DNA from: Acanthochlamys bracteata
Lineage: Eukaryota; Streptophyta; Magnoliopsida; Pandanales; Velloziaceae
Assembly (NCBI GenBank): GCA_019914995.1
Contig: CM034129.1
Coordinates: forward strand, 5,779,725-5,843,724
DNA length: 64,000 nucleotides
Direction: 5' to 3'
Shown: positions 26,312-39,558 of the stretch, piece by piece
How positions within the stretch are numbered: the stretch's first letter is position 1
How the letters are laid out: each line of letters starts with the position of its first letter
Made by a program: the position numbers and the translations under genes
The notes under the pieces: generated by a model
Databases searched by the model: none
Told to the model about the DNA's origin: nothing
Seen by the model: only the letters and a program-made list of their open reading frames with translations

Positions 26312-29300
26312 CTAGCCTTTCCGTTTTGCGACTGCAACATTATGTGGTAAGGTAAGTGATGCACACAGCATCCATTTACCAGGTGCAACGAGCCGGACCC
26401 TGTGGAATTCTACGTCACCTACCGTCTCGCCCAGTGCAATATTAATTCGCTGCAACGTGAAAAACCAACACAATGCATAAAGAGAAATAGACATGAAGAA
26501 ATACAGAAGACGCAAGGACGCTGCACATAAAGCTGACCTCGTGAAAATCAAATTCAGGATCTTGGGCCTTGGAAAATCCATATACATGGATCTTTGGCAA
26601 AATAATGCCGTCCGCCCTTTGCCTTTTATAGAATATGCCTCTAAACGCATCTGGAATGACAACATGAGATTTATGGTCCACTTATAATGCTGGAAGTCAA
26701 ATTGTAATACTTCAGTAAATTCAATTGCAAACAATGCAAGCTATTACAAATTTGAAATCTTCAGAAGAGCTATGCCCACCACTGGTTGGTGTAATTTTCC
26801 AATTGATATCCAATGAAAATACTAACAGTATACTGATTTTGACTCTAAAGATATGCATAGGATCTGCGGACATTCATTAGGTATTCATTCATCTAGATGT
26901 AAGCAACAGACTTTCGCACATTCCACCGCAAAACAGATTTGCTCTGTGTTAAATTTTTTTAATAATTATGTAAAAGGAAACATTAAAAGAATGAAGAACT
27001 CTAAAACAACTCACCAAGGAACTCTGCAGCATCATTAGGCAAATTCATAACAACATGCGTAATATGGCAAGGCTGGTGGACTGCAAAAATTGCCTCAATG
27101 AATCTTCTTCCATCCATGTTATATACCTGAAACAGCAGAATGTAGTCAATGAATGCCAAACTTGAAATAGCAGATATGTGATAGCAGCTTGGCAAACTTG
27201 AGATTAACTCAGCCTCATGATTGATTACATATAATACCTCAATTTTCCTTTCGAGTTTATTTAGCACCACATTTCTTTCCAGATATTCAACTGCTTTAGG
27301 ATTCAAGTCATTAGCGTACACGTATTTAACTTTCTTTGCAGCAGAAATAGCTATTGGACCAACACCTGAGAATACATCACCTGCTCAATTGGATTAAAAG
27401 ATTACGCCCTTGCAATAATATATAATGATAATTAAAAAAAGAAGAAATAAACAAGTTATAAACTCTCAGAAACATTCCAATCATGTCACTGAACAGCTCA
27501 TTTGCAGAACTGGAAAAAACAATGTTATTATGTCAAAATCTAATTCAAGTACATTTAAGTTACAGTATGCTGACAAGATATGCTACTAGCATTGTTTATT
27601 GACCTAGTTGTATTTCATTGTCCATCAGTTGAACAGAAACGGAAAAGTGGTTAGTTTATGTAAAGAGATAAAATCATTCACTAGTTAGTTAATAAAATGA
27701 TGCAGGATGATAATCTGAGAAGTTCCATTGCAACCAAGATAATCCTGAGTAGAAACTAGAGCCATAAGTGCTAACCCGCTATAAAGTTAAGGACCCAACT
27801 TATCTACACTTAGGTTCAAAATGGTGACATCGTATCAGGTTGCATAATATCATAATGTATACAGCTAGGAATTTCTCCGTATGTATGTGCATGCACAAAG
27901 GTCATGCTAGCAAGTGCAAAGGATGACACCCAATGTAAGGAAAACTTAGACTTGTGGTATCCTGTATCAAAGCAAAGGGAATGAAGTATGCTAGTCATTA
28001 TTAACATTTAATGATCTTGCAGAATGCTTAAACATGCAGTCAAAGCAACCCCCACCATCTTGTATATTGAGCATGCTCAGAGATTGCTGTGTTGAAAGAC
28101 ATAATAAATCACAGATTGAACAAACTTTAATGAGGATGGAACAAATTCTTACAGGTAAAAATATCAGCTAATAGCCAAAAGCTTAGAAAAAATCAAACAC
28201 CATAAAACTAGATCTATGATTTTGGTTAAATAGACATACAAACCACATCAGAATTTGTAAAGCCATCAAGGATCCTTTGTCTTTCGTATGACAACCTAGA
28301 ATTCCAGTAGCTGCAATAAAGAAAGTCACACTGAGATTGCATACCCAATATATTAACAACATAGTCTCCAACAAGTTGAGAAGAGCTCGCTAAGCACTTT
28401 ATGAGAGTTATGGAGTTCAAGACGAAGAATATGCATCTAATGCACAGATACATGCTGAAAGAGAAGCGGGCAAAGCAAGACTATTTGTGCCAATCATCAG
28501 GACATGCTTTCTATATAAAAGAATCCATAGAGAATAAGATTAATGCACGCTGGAAAAATTAATGCAGTTATCATTAACATATGGAAAACGACTTACACTA
28601 CTTGTAAATCAACTTGAAAGCGAACACCATTCTCCACAACAGTAGTTACAAGCGAGTTGTTGCCAGCCAATACTTCAAGTTCCATCGTTCTATAATTATT
28701 ATGAATGGCATCGATTTTGTTTACAACAGTTTTAATGTTTGTCTTGTTCTTATCCAAAACTACCTGAAATATCCAAGAAAAGAAGTTAGTATTACATGAA
28801 TATATTAACAACTACAACCATATTAACATAAAGTATGTGTTTCAGATGAAGGAGAGTCTCAATAGACAAACCTGTGCTATTATTTTCTTGAAAGGAAGAT
28901 GCTCATCCCTCAGATTCAAATGTGCTATATGGCCAACTGTCTCAAACCCTGTTGGAACAAGTACAGCCTCAGGAAGCAAGGCCTCTAGAACCTGGAAAAG
29001 AAGCATATAATTCTTTACATTTCCTCACATACATAGTGACTGAGACGTTTGTCTAGTTTCATAGGAAAAAAACCTCAGGATGAGATGATGTTGGTCCTTG
29101 AAGAAGGTTTCTGAGAAATACCTCATTCATCTGCCAGTAGTCATAAAACAGAGTCAACCTGCATTGGACAAGTTCCAACACCGAATGCCGATTTTCCTTA
29201 GAACCTTGTAACACAACCTAGGAAGTAGATTGATCCATATATCTGTCATTAGAAATTTCCAAATAATAAGAATTGATGTGAAATCAGTTACCTGAGGCAT

Positions 29301-30780
29301 TCAAAAGCTGAGCAAATGAAGATGTAAGAGCTTGCATCCGAAATGTTTTCAAATGAACCAGTGAGGAAATTTATTTTTTTGAATGAACAATCAAGAGGCC
29401 CATGTTTAGAAAATCAATTTCCATGTCTAAATCCACAATGCTATCTTGAAAATGAGTGCCTAAAGCGTCAAGTCTTGCAAAAAGCAACTGAGACAAAGTT
29501 AAGCAGTAATTCTTCGCTAACTTGTTGTAGCTCCATTTATTCAATCTATTTAATATATCCATTTCAAATCTCCTTAGAATGCTTTGCTTGTGGAGAAGGC
29601 AGCATTACAAGTCCCAAAAAACGCATCAAAGGTAATTTACTAAAAGAAGCTAGATATATTAACAGGATGTTTAGTTTCTTTAACTTACATCCTTGTATCA
29701 AATTATACAAATTGAGTTTGTCAAGATGAGTACAGGAGAAGCAGCTTGTGCCTATATTAGGAGTGGAGCGAAGTAACCATCTCAAGTGCGCTTACAAGAA
29801 GCAACAATATGAATAAAAATAATGTCATAACAATCAGCAACCAGCTTTTCAACATTTTTAAAACCGACTCTAAGCAGCATAAAGATCTTGAGATCTACCT
29901 TGACAGCCTCAGGCAGCTCATCTGCAGTCTTATTCGCATACCTTTCATCCAGTAGCAGCAACCTTGTTGGCCCTCTCCACTTCCCAACCACAAATTCCTC
30001 ACCCAGCAACACTCTCATATCCTCCTCTTCTTCCTCTCCCAGTACCTCCACAGCATAAACCTCATTCTTCTTTAGTCTCACTTCACCTTCACATCCCACT
30101 CTACTCTTCTTCAAAGCAGCTGCAGCACTCTTCTTCTTGTCATTCTTCTTCTTTGGGCGAGAGATCTTAGCTAGATTTCTAAACTTCAGAAACCCGCGGC
30201 AGTTGAACTCTTTGGCGAGCTTCTCCCTGTAGAGCACAGGGCTTAGCAGTGCCGATTTATTACCGTCAATTCCAGCTACGCCACCTGACTCATCAGACAG
30301 TTCTACAAGCTGACTACCAATGGCAGCAGAGTTGGAGAGAAGAGGGAGCAGAGAAGGGTGGAGGTCGTCACCGCGAACACGGGCGACGTTACGAACACGT
30401 GGCCAATTGAGAAGGTGCCCGCGTAATCGATGTTCAAGAGCGGAGCAATCAGCAGCAGCGACACGGAGCCCCACCACATCAAAGGAACGAGTGAATTTCG
30501 ACCGGTCGATGGAATCAGAATCTGACAACAGAGAAGAATCTTCGATTGAAGGTAGCGGAAGAGAAGAAGACTCTACGGAAGAAGGCGGCGGAGATTGGTC
30601 GGAAGGTCGCGGAGGCGGAGGAGGAGGTGGGCGGCCGTGGCGGAGAGAGGGACCGTGGAAGAAGGAGAGAGCGGAGAAATGGAGAAAGGGAGGTTTATAT
30701 AGACGTCGGTGAAGAGAGTGCGGCTTGCGGAAGAAGATAGAGGAGTTGTTGCGGCCCCGGAGAGAGATGAAGGAGCTCAT
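26312..30780 (-). CDS. TRM5: tRNA (guanine(37)-N1)-methyltransferase, TRM5/Met-10+ type
   Basis: Nine exons on the minus strand: 30780-29899, 29217-29074, 28991-28872, 28763-28597, 28310-28240, 27380-27238, 27126-27015, 26650-26538 and 26449-26312. They give 629 residues (the Arabidopsis At4g27340 type is about 620). All introns are GT-AG with consistent phases. The Arg-rich, acid-poor start ([14 protein letters not shown]) followed by a Pro run suggests an organelle presequence. Conserved blocks in order: [59 protein letters not shown]; the AdoMet site [52 protein letters not shown] (NLPN/NLPA catalytic-loop type); and [17 protein letters not shown]5 makes m1G37 next to the anticodon and prevents +1 frameshifting. 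No lesion seen. Confidence 0.95.
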
Positions 30781-30944
30781 TGAAGAAGATAGAACAGAGC
30801 GGGAAGAAGAGGAGAGAGAGCTCCAGATGATTGCAGGCAGAAGAACAGAAACGAGTAAAGTACTACAGATACACGGGTAATTTCGTCATATGTTCGAGAT
30901 TTTGGAGCGATGAGTCTGGACGGTCTGAGTTTAGATATAACGCG

Positions 30945-31378
30945 GTAGACATGTACAAATAGGCCGGGCCAAACGGACTGATGCAGATTTAGGCTCATCC
31001 GACTTAATAAACAGTAGCAGAATCGAATCAATTCGATCTTACGGATGGGTCGAGCCGAGTTTGTCGTGCTGATCGGACGGCTCGTTCGTTCGGTACTATT
31101 CTATTAATTGATTAATATAACTTTGATTTGATCAACATTGACTATTGACCAGATTAAAAAAATAAATAATTTATAATAATTATTATAATATTTTTAAAAT
31201 TATTTTTAAATTTTTTATTATTTTAATTATTTTTTTATAAAATATAATATAATATATTAACGGGCCGAAACGGGCGTCAAAATTTACACCAGAGCTGATT
31301 CGGCTCGGGCTGGCCCGATCCAGTTGTTCTTTTTGGACGGACCGGTCTGTCTATTTTTACACCTCTACATCGAGGTTT
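30945..31378. mobile_element. hAT-type deletion derivative upstream of TRM5
   Basis: The left end TAGACATGTACAAATAGGCC and the right end CTATTTTTACACCTCTA form imperfect inverted repeats. The inner GC-rich subterminal part (GGCCGGGCCAAACGG, TTTAGGCTC, ACAGTAGC) matches the left subterminal region of the large hAT remnant at about 35.8 kb (GGGCCAAATGG, TTTAGGCTT, ACAGTGC). The core is AT-rich and non-coding. It begins about 165 bp upstream of the TRM5 start codon. A target duplication is not clear. Confidence 0.6.
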
Positions 31379-31539
31379 GAGACTGTTTAAAATTAAAAAT
31401 TTTAAAAATAAATTATTTATTTATTTAAAAATATTATATATATATATATATATATTATTTATAATTTATAATTTATTTATATAATCTAAATTGAAAAAAA
31501 TTAAAACATAACAAATCTATAATAACTTATTCTAGCAGT

Positions 31540-32800
31540 CAATGACATCTTTTCATCTCTTTCAAGTTCTATTCCTCAATCTCTTAGCGTATAGCACCAA
31601 AACTTTGTTACAGTTTCATCTTGCTCACCATAATTAGGTAGTCCATATTGTAAGTGTTGTGTCGATGTTGGCCAAGTTTTAGGGCTTGGCATTAGTCGAC
31701 AATTTCTCACGTTTGCATTGATACAATTACTTATAGCATATCCATTACATTAAGATATTCAGTGTATTTTTCTAGCTCTAGTATCTAGTAGATTATTTTG
31801 AATTATATACTTGCGATGCTTCCTCGTACGAATGGAGGACTTGGCACTCAACCTCAACGTGCATAGCAGCACTCAAAGATTAGAGCATGCCTCTTGCTTT
31901 GCCTATAAGAGTTGAGGCACATGCGCGTCTATAGATGCCACAATGCTAGTACTCTAGAACACCCGAATGGCTACTAGTCGTAGGCATTGGGCACACAGGT
32001 CATGCCTAGGTGCACCAAACTCGAGTTCATATAACTCTAACATTGCAATGATAAGCCTTGTTCACTTCCGGTTATCCTTAGTGGTTCCAAAAGCCTCACA
32101 TCATATTATGCTAAAGCTTGGACGCTTGGATGTCAGGATATCCACCGCACCTAATCGGTCATCTTAAGTCGATTATTTGGAGAACATTAAACAGTTACCA
32201 GTCGGCTAAATTAAGAAAGCCAAGTTCCGTACTACCAAATTGACTATATCTCCTTTTTAGATAGGTATCTTAATAATATAAAATCTCTAACCAACTCTAT
32301 AATAGCAACGGAGTCTATAAACACATCTATGCATCGAGATAGAACCATCAAGAAGTTATTCTTATTTTCTAACTTCAATTTTTAACAATTTACTTTTGAG
32401 TTTTATTATTTTTCTTTATCAATTTGTAATAATTGATATCAGCTCGGTTGATCATACGAAGAATCACGCATGGATTACCAAACTCACCAAATTCATCATC
32501 TCACCCACAGCTGACATGGAGAACTTTTAACTAGTGCCAACTACACCTTCATCTAGAAATCCAATCTAGCCCTCATTGTAAATGAAGCTTGTAATAACAA
32601 CTCATCACATAGCGACCAATCTAACAATTTATTTTGTAAGCATCATGATTGGCATACTGAATTGCGAAAAGAGATAAAGAAGATGATGCAAAGAGTACAA
32701 GATAGTGGTTCTCCATTCAGATGTTAACAATCATGACCACCTTTTCTATGTAACCACAACCCTTACTAACCGAATACCTAATTTGTTGCAGTAGCCTCCA
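31540..32800 (+). mobile_element. Possible LTR retrotransposon remnant (LTR end plus gag-like leader)
   Basis: After about 900 bp of LTR-like sequence, TTGATATCAGCTC (about 32433) resembles the usual TGGTATCAGAGC primer-binding region complementary to initiator tRNA-Met. It is followed at 32470 by a broken gag-like leader reading MDYQTHQIHHLTHS. No pol is present. The assignment rests on layout more than on homology. Confidence 0.35.
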
Positions 32801-33220
32801 TAGTAAACCATACCTAGCCGCCAAACACTTCTAAGTAAGAGGCATGCTTATAAAGAATCATGCTTTTATTTTATTTGGTTACATACTTTTTAAAGTAAAC
32901 ATAATCATATTTATGTATGTATAACAACAAGGTTTTAAGAAGAAAATGTTTCCAAAATTTTTATTATGTAACAAAGATTATATGGGAATTTTTCTCTCTT
33001 TTTTTTCATTTTGTGAACAATGATTACCTAAGTGCTTAACAACCACCAACTGACAATTACTTCATGACAGGCCTCTCCATGAACGCGGTAAAAATGGAAG
33101 ATGCATGTCACACTTTCTGAAAATAAAGAACATAAGAAGAACAATTTAAAAAAAAAAGAAAACCTTTTTTCTCTTTTTATTTTTCAAATTCTTTTTTATT
33201 TTAAATTCCTAAACTTTTTT
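32801..33220. other. AT-rich spacer
   Basis: No gene or clear repeat recognised. Confidence 0.4.
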
Positions 33221-33223
33221 GAA

Positions 33224-34832
33224 TCAATCAAGTAAACCCGTCGTAACCCGCTTCTTCTCCTTTTCCTCGTCGTAGAACCGGTGCCTCCTGCGAAGCCGTG
33301 AAGTTACAACGGATGAAAATTCGTGGAAGTTTCTAAAGTAGCATTCTGAAAATGAATAAAATAAAAGCACGTACATGTGTAGAGAACAGTTAGTAACCGA
33401 TCGCAGAAATAATCATGAAAAGACCGACTCCAAACAAAACTATGGAAGTGGCAGACACGAATTATGTTCTACATATAATGGCACCACGTCTTCTCGATCG
33501 TCAACTTAGTCTCTGGTCTTCTTCCAACAGTAGAGCGAAAATTGATGACGATGATGAAGAGAAGGAAGAAATAGAATTGTAGAAGAGAAAACTCGGTCCA
33601 TTTGGTGCTCATCGTCATCAGTACGGTCGAGGTTGATGGAATTGATTTCGCTGGCAAATTTCAGATAAATTTCGATCTAACAAGTTTTTGTGAATTTCAC
33701 CATATTTATATCGCTTCGATCCTGAAATGTTTGAATGAGGAACGAGAAAGCAAATAGTCCTAAATTTAAGGAATAGAGTTTTAATTTATTGAAGACAAAA
33801 TTATCGATGTTGTTTATATGAAAAAACATATTTCATGAAAATTAAACAACACCAAAAACGAAATGAACTCGTTGAACGATTAAAAAACCAAAACACGTAA
33901 CTTTAGTCATATTAGTCCAATCAGAATGAATTCATAAAATAAAAAGCAATAGAAAATGAAACTTCTAGAAATAGAACATAAAATTAAAAAAATATCATAG
34001 AATATCAATCAAAATGGGGAAACAGTTATTTTTGGAGTTTCTTTATTAAGAAAAAATTATTTGGAGTTTCAATTTTGATCACTCTGTTCATTATGTATTA
34101 CAAAATTTATTTAGCAAACACGACTAAAAAAAAAATGATTATGTGATATATTGGCTAAATTTTATTCCAATCTTTTATTTTATATTTCTTAACAAAATTT
34201 TGATATTTTATAATAATTTTTTAATATTTTTAAAAATTTAAAAAATTTACATAATAAACTTATATTATTATTATTAATTTTTAGTATAAAAATAAAATAT
34301 TTTTCTATAAATCTCTAATTTGTCATTTTTTATAAAAAAGAAATGTTCACTTCAAAACATTTCCCCATAATATGAAACGCATCATCTAAAAGTTCAACCA
34401 AAACAATCACCGGAAACCACAAACTATACTACAAAACATGCGGAGCAGTCTAATAGAGGGATTAATACCGAACTCTATTCTATGCCTTCCCAAAAATCAG
34501 CGAAATTTCTTTTAAAAGGTAAAAAAAAAAAATCTCCGATCAATGTTTCATTTGAGCACCAACAAAGATCTAAACAAATAAATTCAACCAAACAGCAAAC
34601 GATAATAATGATATAATAATACTTGCTACGCTATCAATTTGATGATCACCAAAGAAAATTGAATACGCACCAAGTCAGAAACGAAGGCAATAGAGCGAAC
34701 CATCTTCGACATGACCTTACTTAACCGTCTCCTCTTACTCCTACCCTTCTCCTCTAGCAAATCATCATCAAGCACACTCGAATGGCATCGATGACGGGAA
34801 TGGAGAGCATGTGTTCCTCTAATCATCATCGA
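33224..34832 (-). other. Possible unassigned multi-exon transcript or decayed gene
   Basis: Three coding-like tracts lie in order on the minus strand. 34832-34676 starts MMIRGTHALHSRHRCHS, continues with an acidic then basic cluster (KGRSKRRRLSKVMSK) and could end at a GTGCGT donor. 33658-33515 begins after a CCAG acceptor, with an Asp-rich NLDRTDDDEHQMDR stretch. 33347-33224 follows a TTTTCAG acceptor and ends RLRRRHRFYDEEKEKKR...GLLD-stop. I do not recognise a family. About 1 kb of AT-rich sequence separates the first two tracts. It may be a short basic protein, a non-coding transcript or chance. Confidence 0.25.
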
Positions 34833-34862
34833 GAATCCTCGCTGCGGAGCTAGGTGAAACAC

Positions 34863-35790
34863 TTAAACCTCCCTCGGCAGCCACCACTGCCGAAGATATT
34901 AGTTCTCGATTTTTTTCTACCTTGCTGCACGTTTCACTTTCTGAAATTATAAAAAAGAAAGAAAAATTCGTATAAAGAGAGAAAAAAACAGAGAGGGAAA
35001 GTTATTGAAAAAGAAGAAGGGTGGCGGTGTGTGGTGGTTGTGTTAATGGAAAGGAAAAACATTTTGAACGTGTGGGTCGTATTTATGTATAACACCAGGC
35101 ACGAAAGCTCCGACAGTTCGAGAATTGTCTACAACAGAGAAGCGGGGTTAACTAAACGGGAAACGAAAATATAGTAAGACAATAAGTTGCATAATGTAAT
35201 TATTCTAGTAATTTGTTAATAGCGCGGTTGAGATCTAATGCGTATTAGACCGTATGATGACTATGATCTATGAAAAACTTAATCTCAATGTAATTTAATA
35301 AAAAATTAGAATAGAATCTTTTATTTCTATTTTAAATTGAATAGACAAGTTTTAGATTAAGATGATCAAAATTAGATGGTTTAGAGTGTTGTAAGAACAT
35401 CAGTTCAGTTTATTTTTGATCTAATCTCTATACCTTACTTAATATTACTAGTTTAAAATAAATACAATAAAGATTTTTAACAAATAACATAATAAAATTT
35501 GAAAATCACCCCTCACTACATCGAATACATTTTTTAGTATATATTTTATTATTTACTATTAGCTTTTTAAGAACTTATTTTTTTAAGTTTTTTTAAAAAT
35601 TTATTTTCTATAAAAAATATATTGTAAATCTAAATATTGTAATTTTCTCACAAAATAAGATTGGAATTGAAACATGCAAAATCAAGTGCTTAAATAATGC
35701 TCCCATCAAAATTTTCTTTCGTGGAACGAACTTTTGAGGTAAACGTGCCGTTTCACATATAAAATGTTGCCGCTTCTCTATTGTATTGAT
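34863..35790. other. Spacer
   Basis: 34863-35160 has purine/pyrimidine-rich stretches such as could be a leader or promoter. 35160-35790 is AT-rich. No gene recognised. Confidence 0.35.
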
Positions 35791-35794
35791 GGTA

Positions 35795-38640
35795 TATATG
35801 CAAAAATGGGACGGGCCAAATGGGTCGGTCCGTGGTTTAGGCTTTGGCCTGCCTGGCCTAGTGAACAGTGCTAGGACCAAACTAGCTCGGCTCGTTTCAA
35901 CATTTAGTATCGGGCGTAGTTTGTCAGTCTACCTGCTCAGTACTGTTCTGTTGACTTAGTCAATTGACTTTGACTCGGTCGACTTTGACCGTTAACCAGG
36001 TCAATAAAATAATCAACCAAACGGTCATACTGAAATCAACAAACCATTGGGTGGCAGGCAGCCAACGGGAACACACCCGTTGGCTGTAGTTTTTTATTTT
36101 TTTTTATTTTTATAATTCACCATTTCACCTATAAGTACATCTAATCTTCATTCATTTTTCACACAACTTTCTCAATCCTCATTTTCATTCTACTCAAACT
36201 CATACAAATTTATAAAAATATTTTTTTCTTACTTTATTTCTTAAATTGATATTTTTTCATTCTCAAAATCTTAATTGTTATTTCAAATGGATCCAAATAT
36301 TTGTGCTAATCTTGATATGCATGACTATGGCATGGACGATCAAAATTTAGAGGAAATAGATATTGCCCGTATGGAGTAAGGAGATGAAGTCCTCTAATAT
36401 AAAGAAGAAGTTTCCACCAAACATGCAATGAAAAGTCCTCCAATTCCAAGTGTTGCAAGTAGTTCGGTTTAAGGATCGACATCGACAACAACAAAAAATT
36501 CAAAAGTCACAACTTTTGAAGCATGAAATTATTTCACCTTCGAATATAAAGTACAAAGAGATGGCATTAAATAAAAAATGGTAAAATATAAGTTTTGCAA
36601 AAAACTTCTAACTGCTAATCCCATGCAGAAACTCGGCATTTAAAGCATATAGTAAAAAATGTGCTTTCAAAAAAAAAAAATCAAAAGAGAACCTTCACAA
36701 ACTCAACTTTAATTCAACACGGATGGTTTGATAAGTATTCGGTATTATGATTTTAATGTAGCTAGTGAATCTTTTGCCTTTATGATTTGTGCTATAGATT
36801 TACTTATTAATTTTGGTGAGTCATCTCCTTATGAGAGCCTTTTAAAAAGCATATTATCTATAATTCCAAAAGATTAGTAGAACAACTACTAGAAGCGATA
36901 TTATATCTTATTATAATAAAATGCATACTATATTAAAATTTGAATTAAGTTCATTAAAATTTTCTATTGCGTTAACATTTGATATTTAAAGCGGTAGAGC
37001 TAAATAAGATTATTTAAGTATTATTGCACATTATTTAGATTCATAATTGATTATATAAAAAAGAATTATTGGCTTTAGACTTATTAATTCCACATATAAT
37101 GCTAAAAATATTTCTGAGCGCATAAATGTAGTTAAAGAATGAGGCATAAGCAATTGTATTGTCTCCATCACACTAGATAATACTTCAGCAAAACCAAAAC
37201 AATTTGATTTATTGAGATTGAGCTAAGCTCATACATGGAAGGAATTTTACTGTATCAACATTGTGCTTGACATATTATCAACTTAATCGTACAATCAGGT
37301 ATACAATTGATAAGTGAACAGATTAATAATATTCATATTGCTATTTTTTGGATTACTACTTCAAATCAATAATTAGCTGAATTTAAAAGATATTGCATAA
37401 TAGAACATTTAAACCCTGAAAATTCAACCTTGATATGCCAGTGAGATGAAATTCTACCTATTTAATGTTAAAAATTATTTTAGATTATAAAAATATACTT
37501 ATGATTTTTTATAATACAAGAATCGATAACAACATATTTACTAAAACTAATTGAATTATTGCTGAAAAACTTGTACAATTTTTAGAAACTTTTTATGATG
37601 CTATTATTTTATTATCTAGTATTTACTATCCTACTTTTTCACTAGTTTTACATTCAATTCTTAATATAGCTACTATATTACATTCTTATGTAATAAATCA
37701 ATTACTTGGACCTATAGTTACAATAATGACTAGAAAATTAAACAATATTGGTCTGATATTCTTCTTTTATATTATTTTGCTTTTATGTTAGATCATAAAT
37801 TTAAATTTGTGTGTTTTTCTAATACTCTTGCATATATTGGTATGTATTTAGATATTTCTGATATTCAATTACGAATAACTAAAGCTCGTACCAAATTGTA
37901 CGAAGTTTATGATATTTATGAAGTTATGTTTGGTATTTGTGAAATCAACACAACAAGCGACAACAGCACAAACTCATCAAAATAAGAAGAAAAAAATAAT
38001 CAGTTGATCTTTGATCTCCATTAAGCCTGGCTAAAGTTCAACACTATCTTCAATTTCAAGCAGCATATAATATTCTTTGAACTTAGAACAAATATTTTGA
38101 AGGAGATATTGTCATTATAGAGACGATAAAAACACAAAAAATTTTAATATTTTGAACTGGTGGAAGACACATTCAATAAGATATACAGTACTCTCTCAAC
38201 TAGCACGTGATATTTTGATTATTTCTATCTCAACGGTATCTTCAGAATCGGCATTTAGTACAGCCGGAAGGATAATTTAAGAACGTGAACACAACTTATT
38301 AGTGAGATGGTTGAAATGATAATTTGTTTGAAATATTGAAAATTTGCAATCAAAATAATGCAGCATATAACTCACAATAAAAACTGACTGAATAATTTTC
38401 AAAATAAATTAAAATATTTCAAGTACAAATAAAATATATAATTATACATATTACAAATTTATTTTTTATATTTAATAATAATTTTAAAATTTTTATTTTT
38501 TATTATTTTAAGTTTTTATTTTGAAAATACAGACTGACGGATCAAATCGGATTTCAAAATCTTCATTTGGACCGGACTAATCCGGTTCAAATAAAGTGAC
38601 AGGTCCGGCCTGGCCCGCCTGACTGGTGGAACGCTGTCTT
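35795..38640 (+). pseudogene. hAT superfamily transposase (zinc-finger BED/RICESLEEPER type), decayed
   Basis: GC-rich subterminal sequence (about 35800-35930, repeated GGCC/CGGGCC words) precedes a start at 36287 reading MDPNICANLDMHDYG. Downstream fragments include a VVKE*GISNCIVSITLDNTSA segment near 37130-37185, matching the hAT WGIEHKVFSITLDNASAN motif. Near 38190-38270 is the C-terminal dimerisation block, LARDILIISISTVSSESAF followed by STAGRI. Many stops and shifts interrupt it. The right subterminal region (38560-38630, GGCCTGGCCCGCC) mirrors the left end. Confidence 0.8.
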
Positions 38641-38709
38641 GTCCAGATTATCCAAAAGATAAGTTAATCCACTCTAATCTTTTTCTCATTATCACCCTTT
38701 AGGTTAGAG

Positions 38710-39558
38710 ATGGCAATATATGACCCGATCCGAAAATTCAATCCCAAACCGACCTATTTAATCAGGGTTAAGATTGGAAAATTTGACCCGTATAAATATA
38801 TGGGCTGGGTTATGGTTGAACAAAATTGACCCGATTATTAAATGGGTCGACCAGGGTTAATTCGAAATTGACCCACCAATCCGAAATGTCATTTTTTGAA
38901 TGAACAATTCTTGATTTTTTCTTACCGTATAATAAAATATTGGCAATAAAAATAATCGATAATAGTTATTTACAAACTATTAAATTATATTGTATTTATA
39001 ATTAATTTTTTATTTTTATATTTTAGTAAAATAGTGTAAGATGAAAATTATAATATTATCGAAAGTATTACTATGTAGTATTTTTAATGACGAATTTAGA
39101 TTTCGTATAAAGATTTTTATGAAAATTTTGTTAGATAGATATATTTATCAAATTTTTATCGAAATTATTAATATGTATTTATAATCATAAATTTCAGCTG
39201 TTATCATATATTTTTATAAAAAAATAATATATATTTTTTTATATTGTAAGGACCGATGAAGATATTAAAAAATACATATTTTGTCGGACATAATTATATC
39301 TCGTCAGTAAAAATATCGTGCACTTTCATTCGAATTGATCTTATAATTTCACTAAGCTTAAAAATATAAAATTAATAATTAATAATTTTAATTATTAAAT
39401 GGGTCGATCCGAATTGACCCGGTTATTAGTAGGTTGGGTTAGGGTTGATAATTTTGACCAGTATAAATTCACAGAGTTAGAGTTAAACGAATTTGATCAA
39501 ATTATTAAATAAATCGACCCAAAACTGACCCATCAACCCATATTGCTACCCTTACTTT
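38710..39558. mobile_element. TIR element with repeated GACCCG/TTAAATGGGTCGA motifs
   Basis: The left end TAGAGATGGCAATAT and right end ATATTGCTACCCTTA are imperfect inverted repeats. The outer 130-180 bp on each side carry GACCCG, TTATTAAATGGGTCGA and TTGACCC words in mirrored arrangement around an AT-rich core. The flanks share CTTTAG, a possible partial target duplication. It is non-coding, and hAT-like by its ends. Confidence 0.6.

Noticed and set aside
30320-30740. Plus-strand frames rich in Arg/Glu/Gly opposite TRM5 exon 1
   Set aside because: Their composition is the mirror of the Pro/Ser-rich presequence region of TRM5; no independent support.
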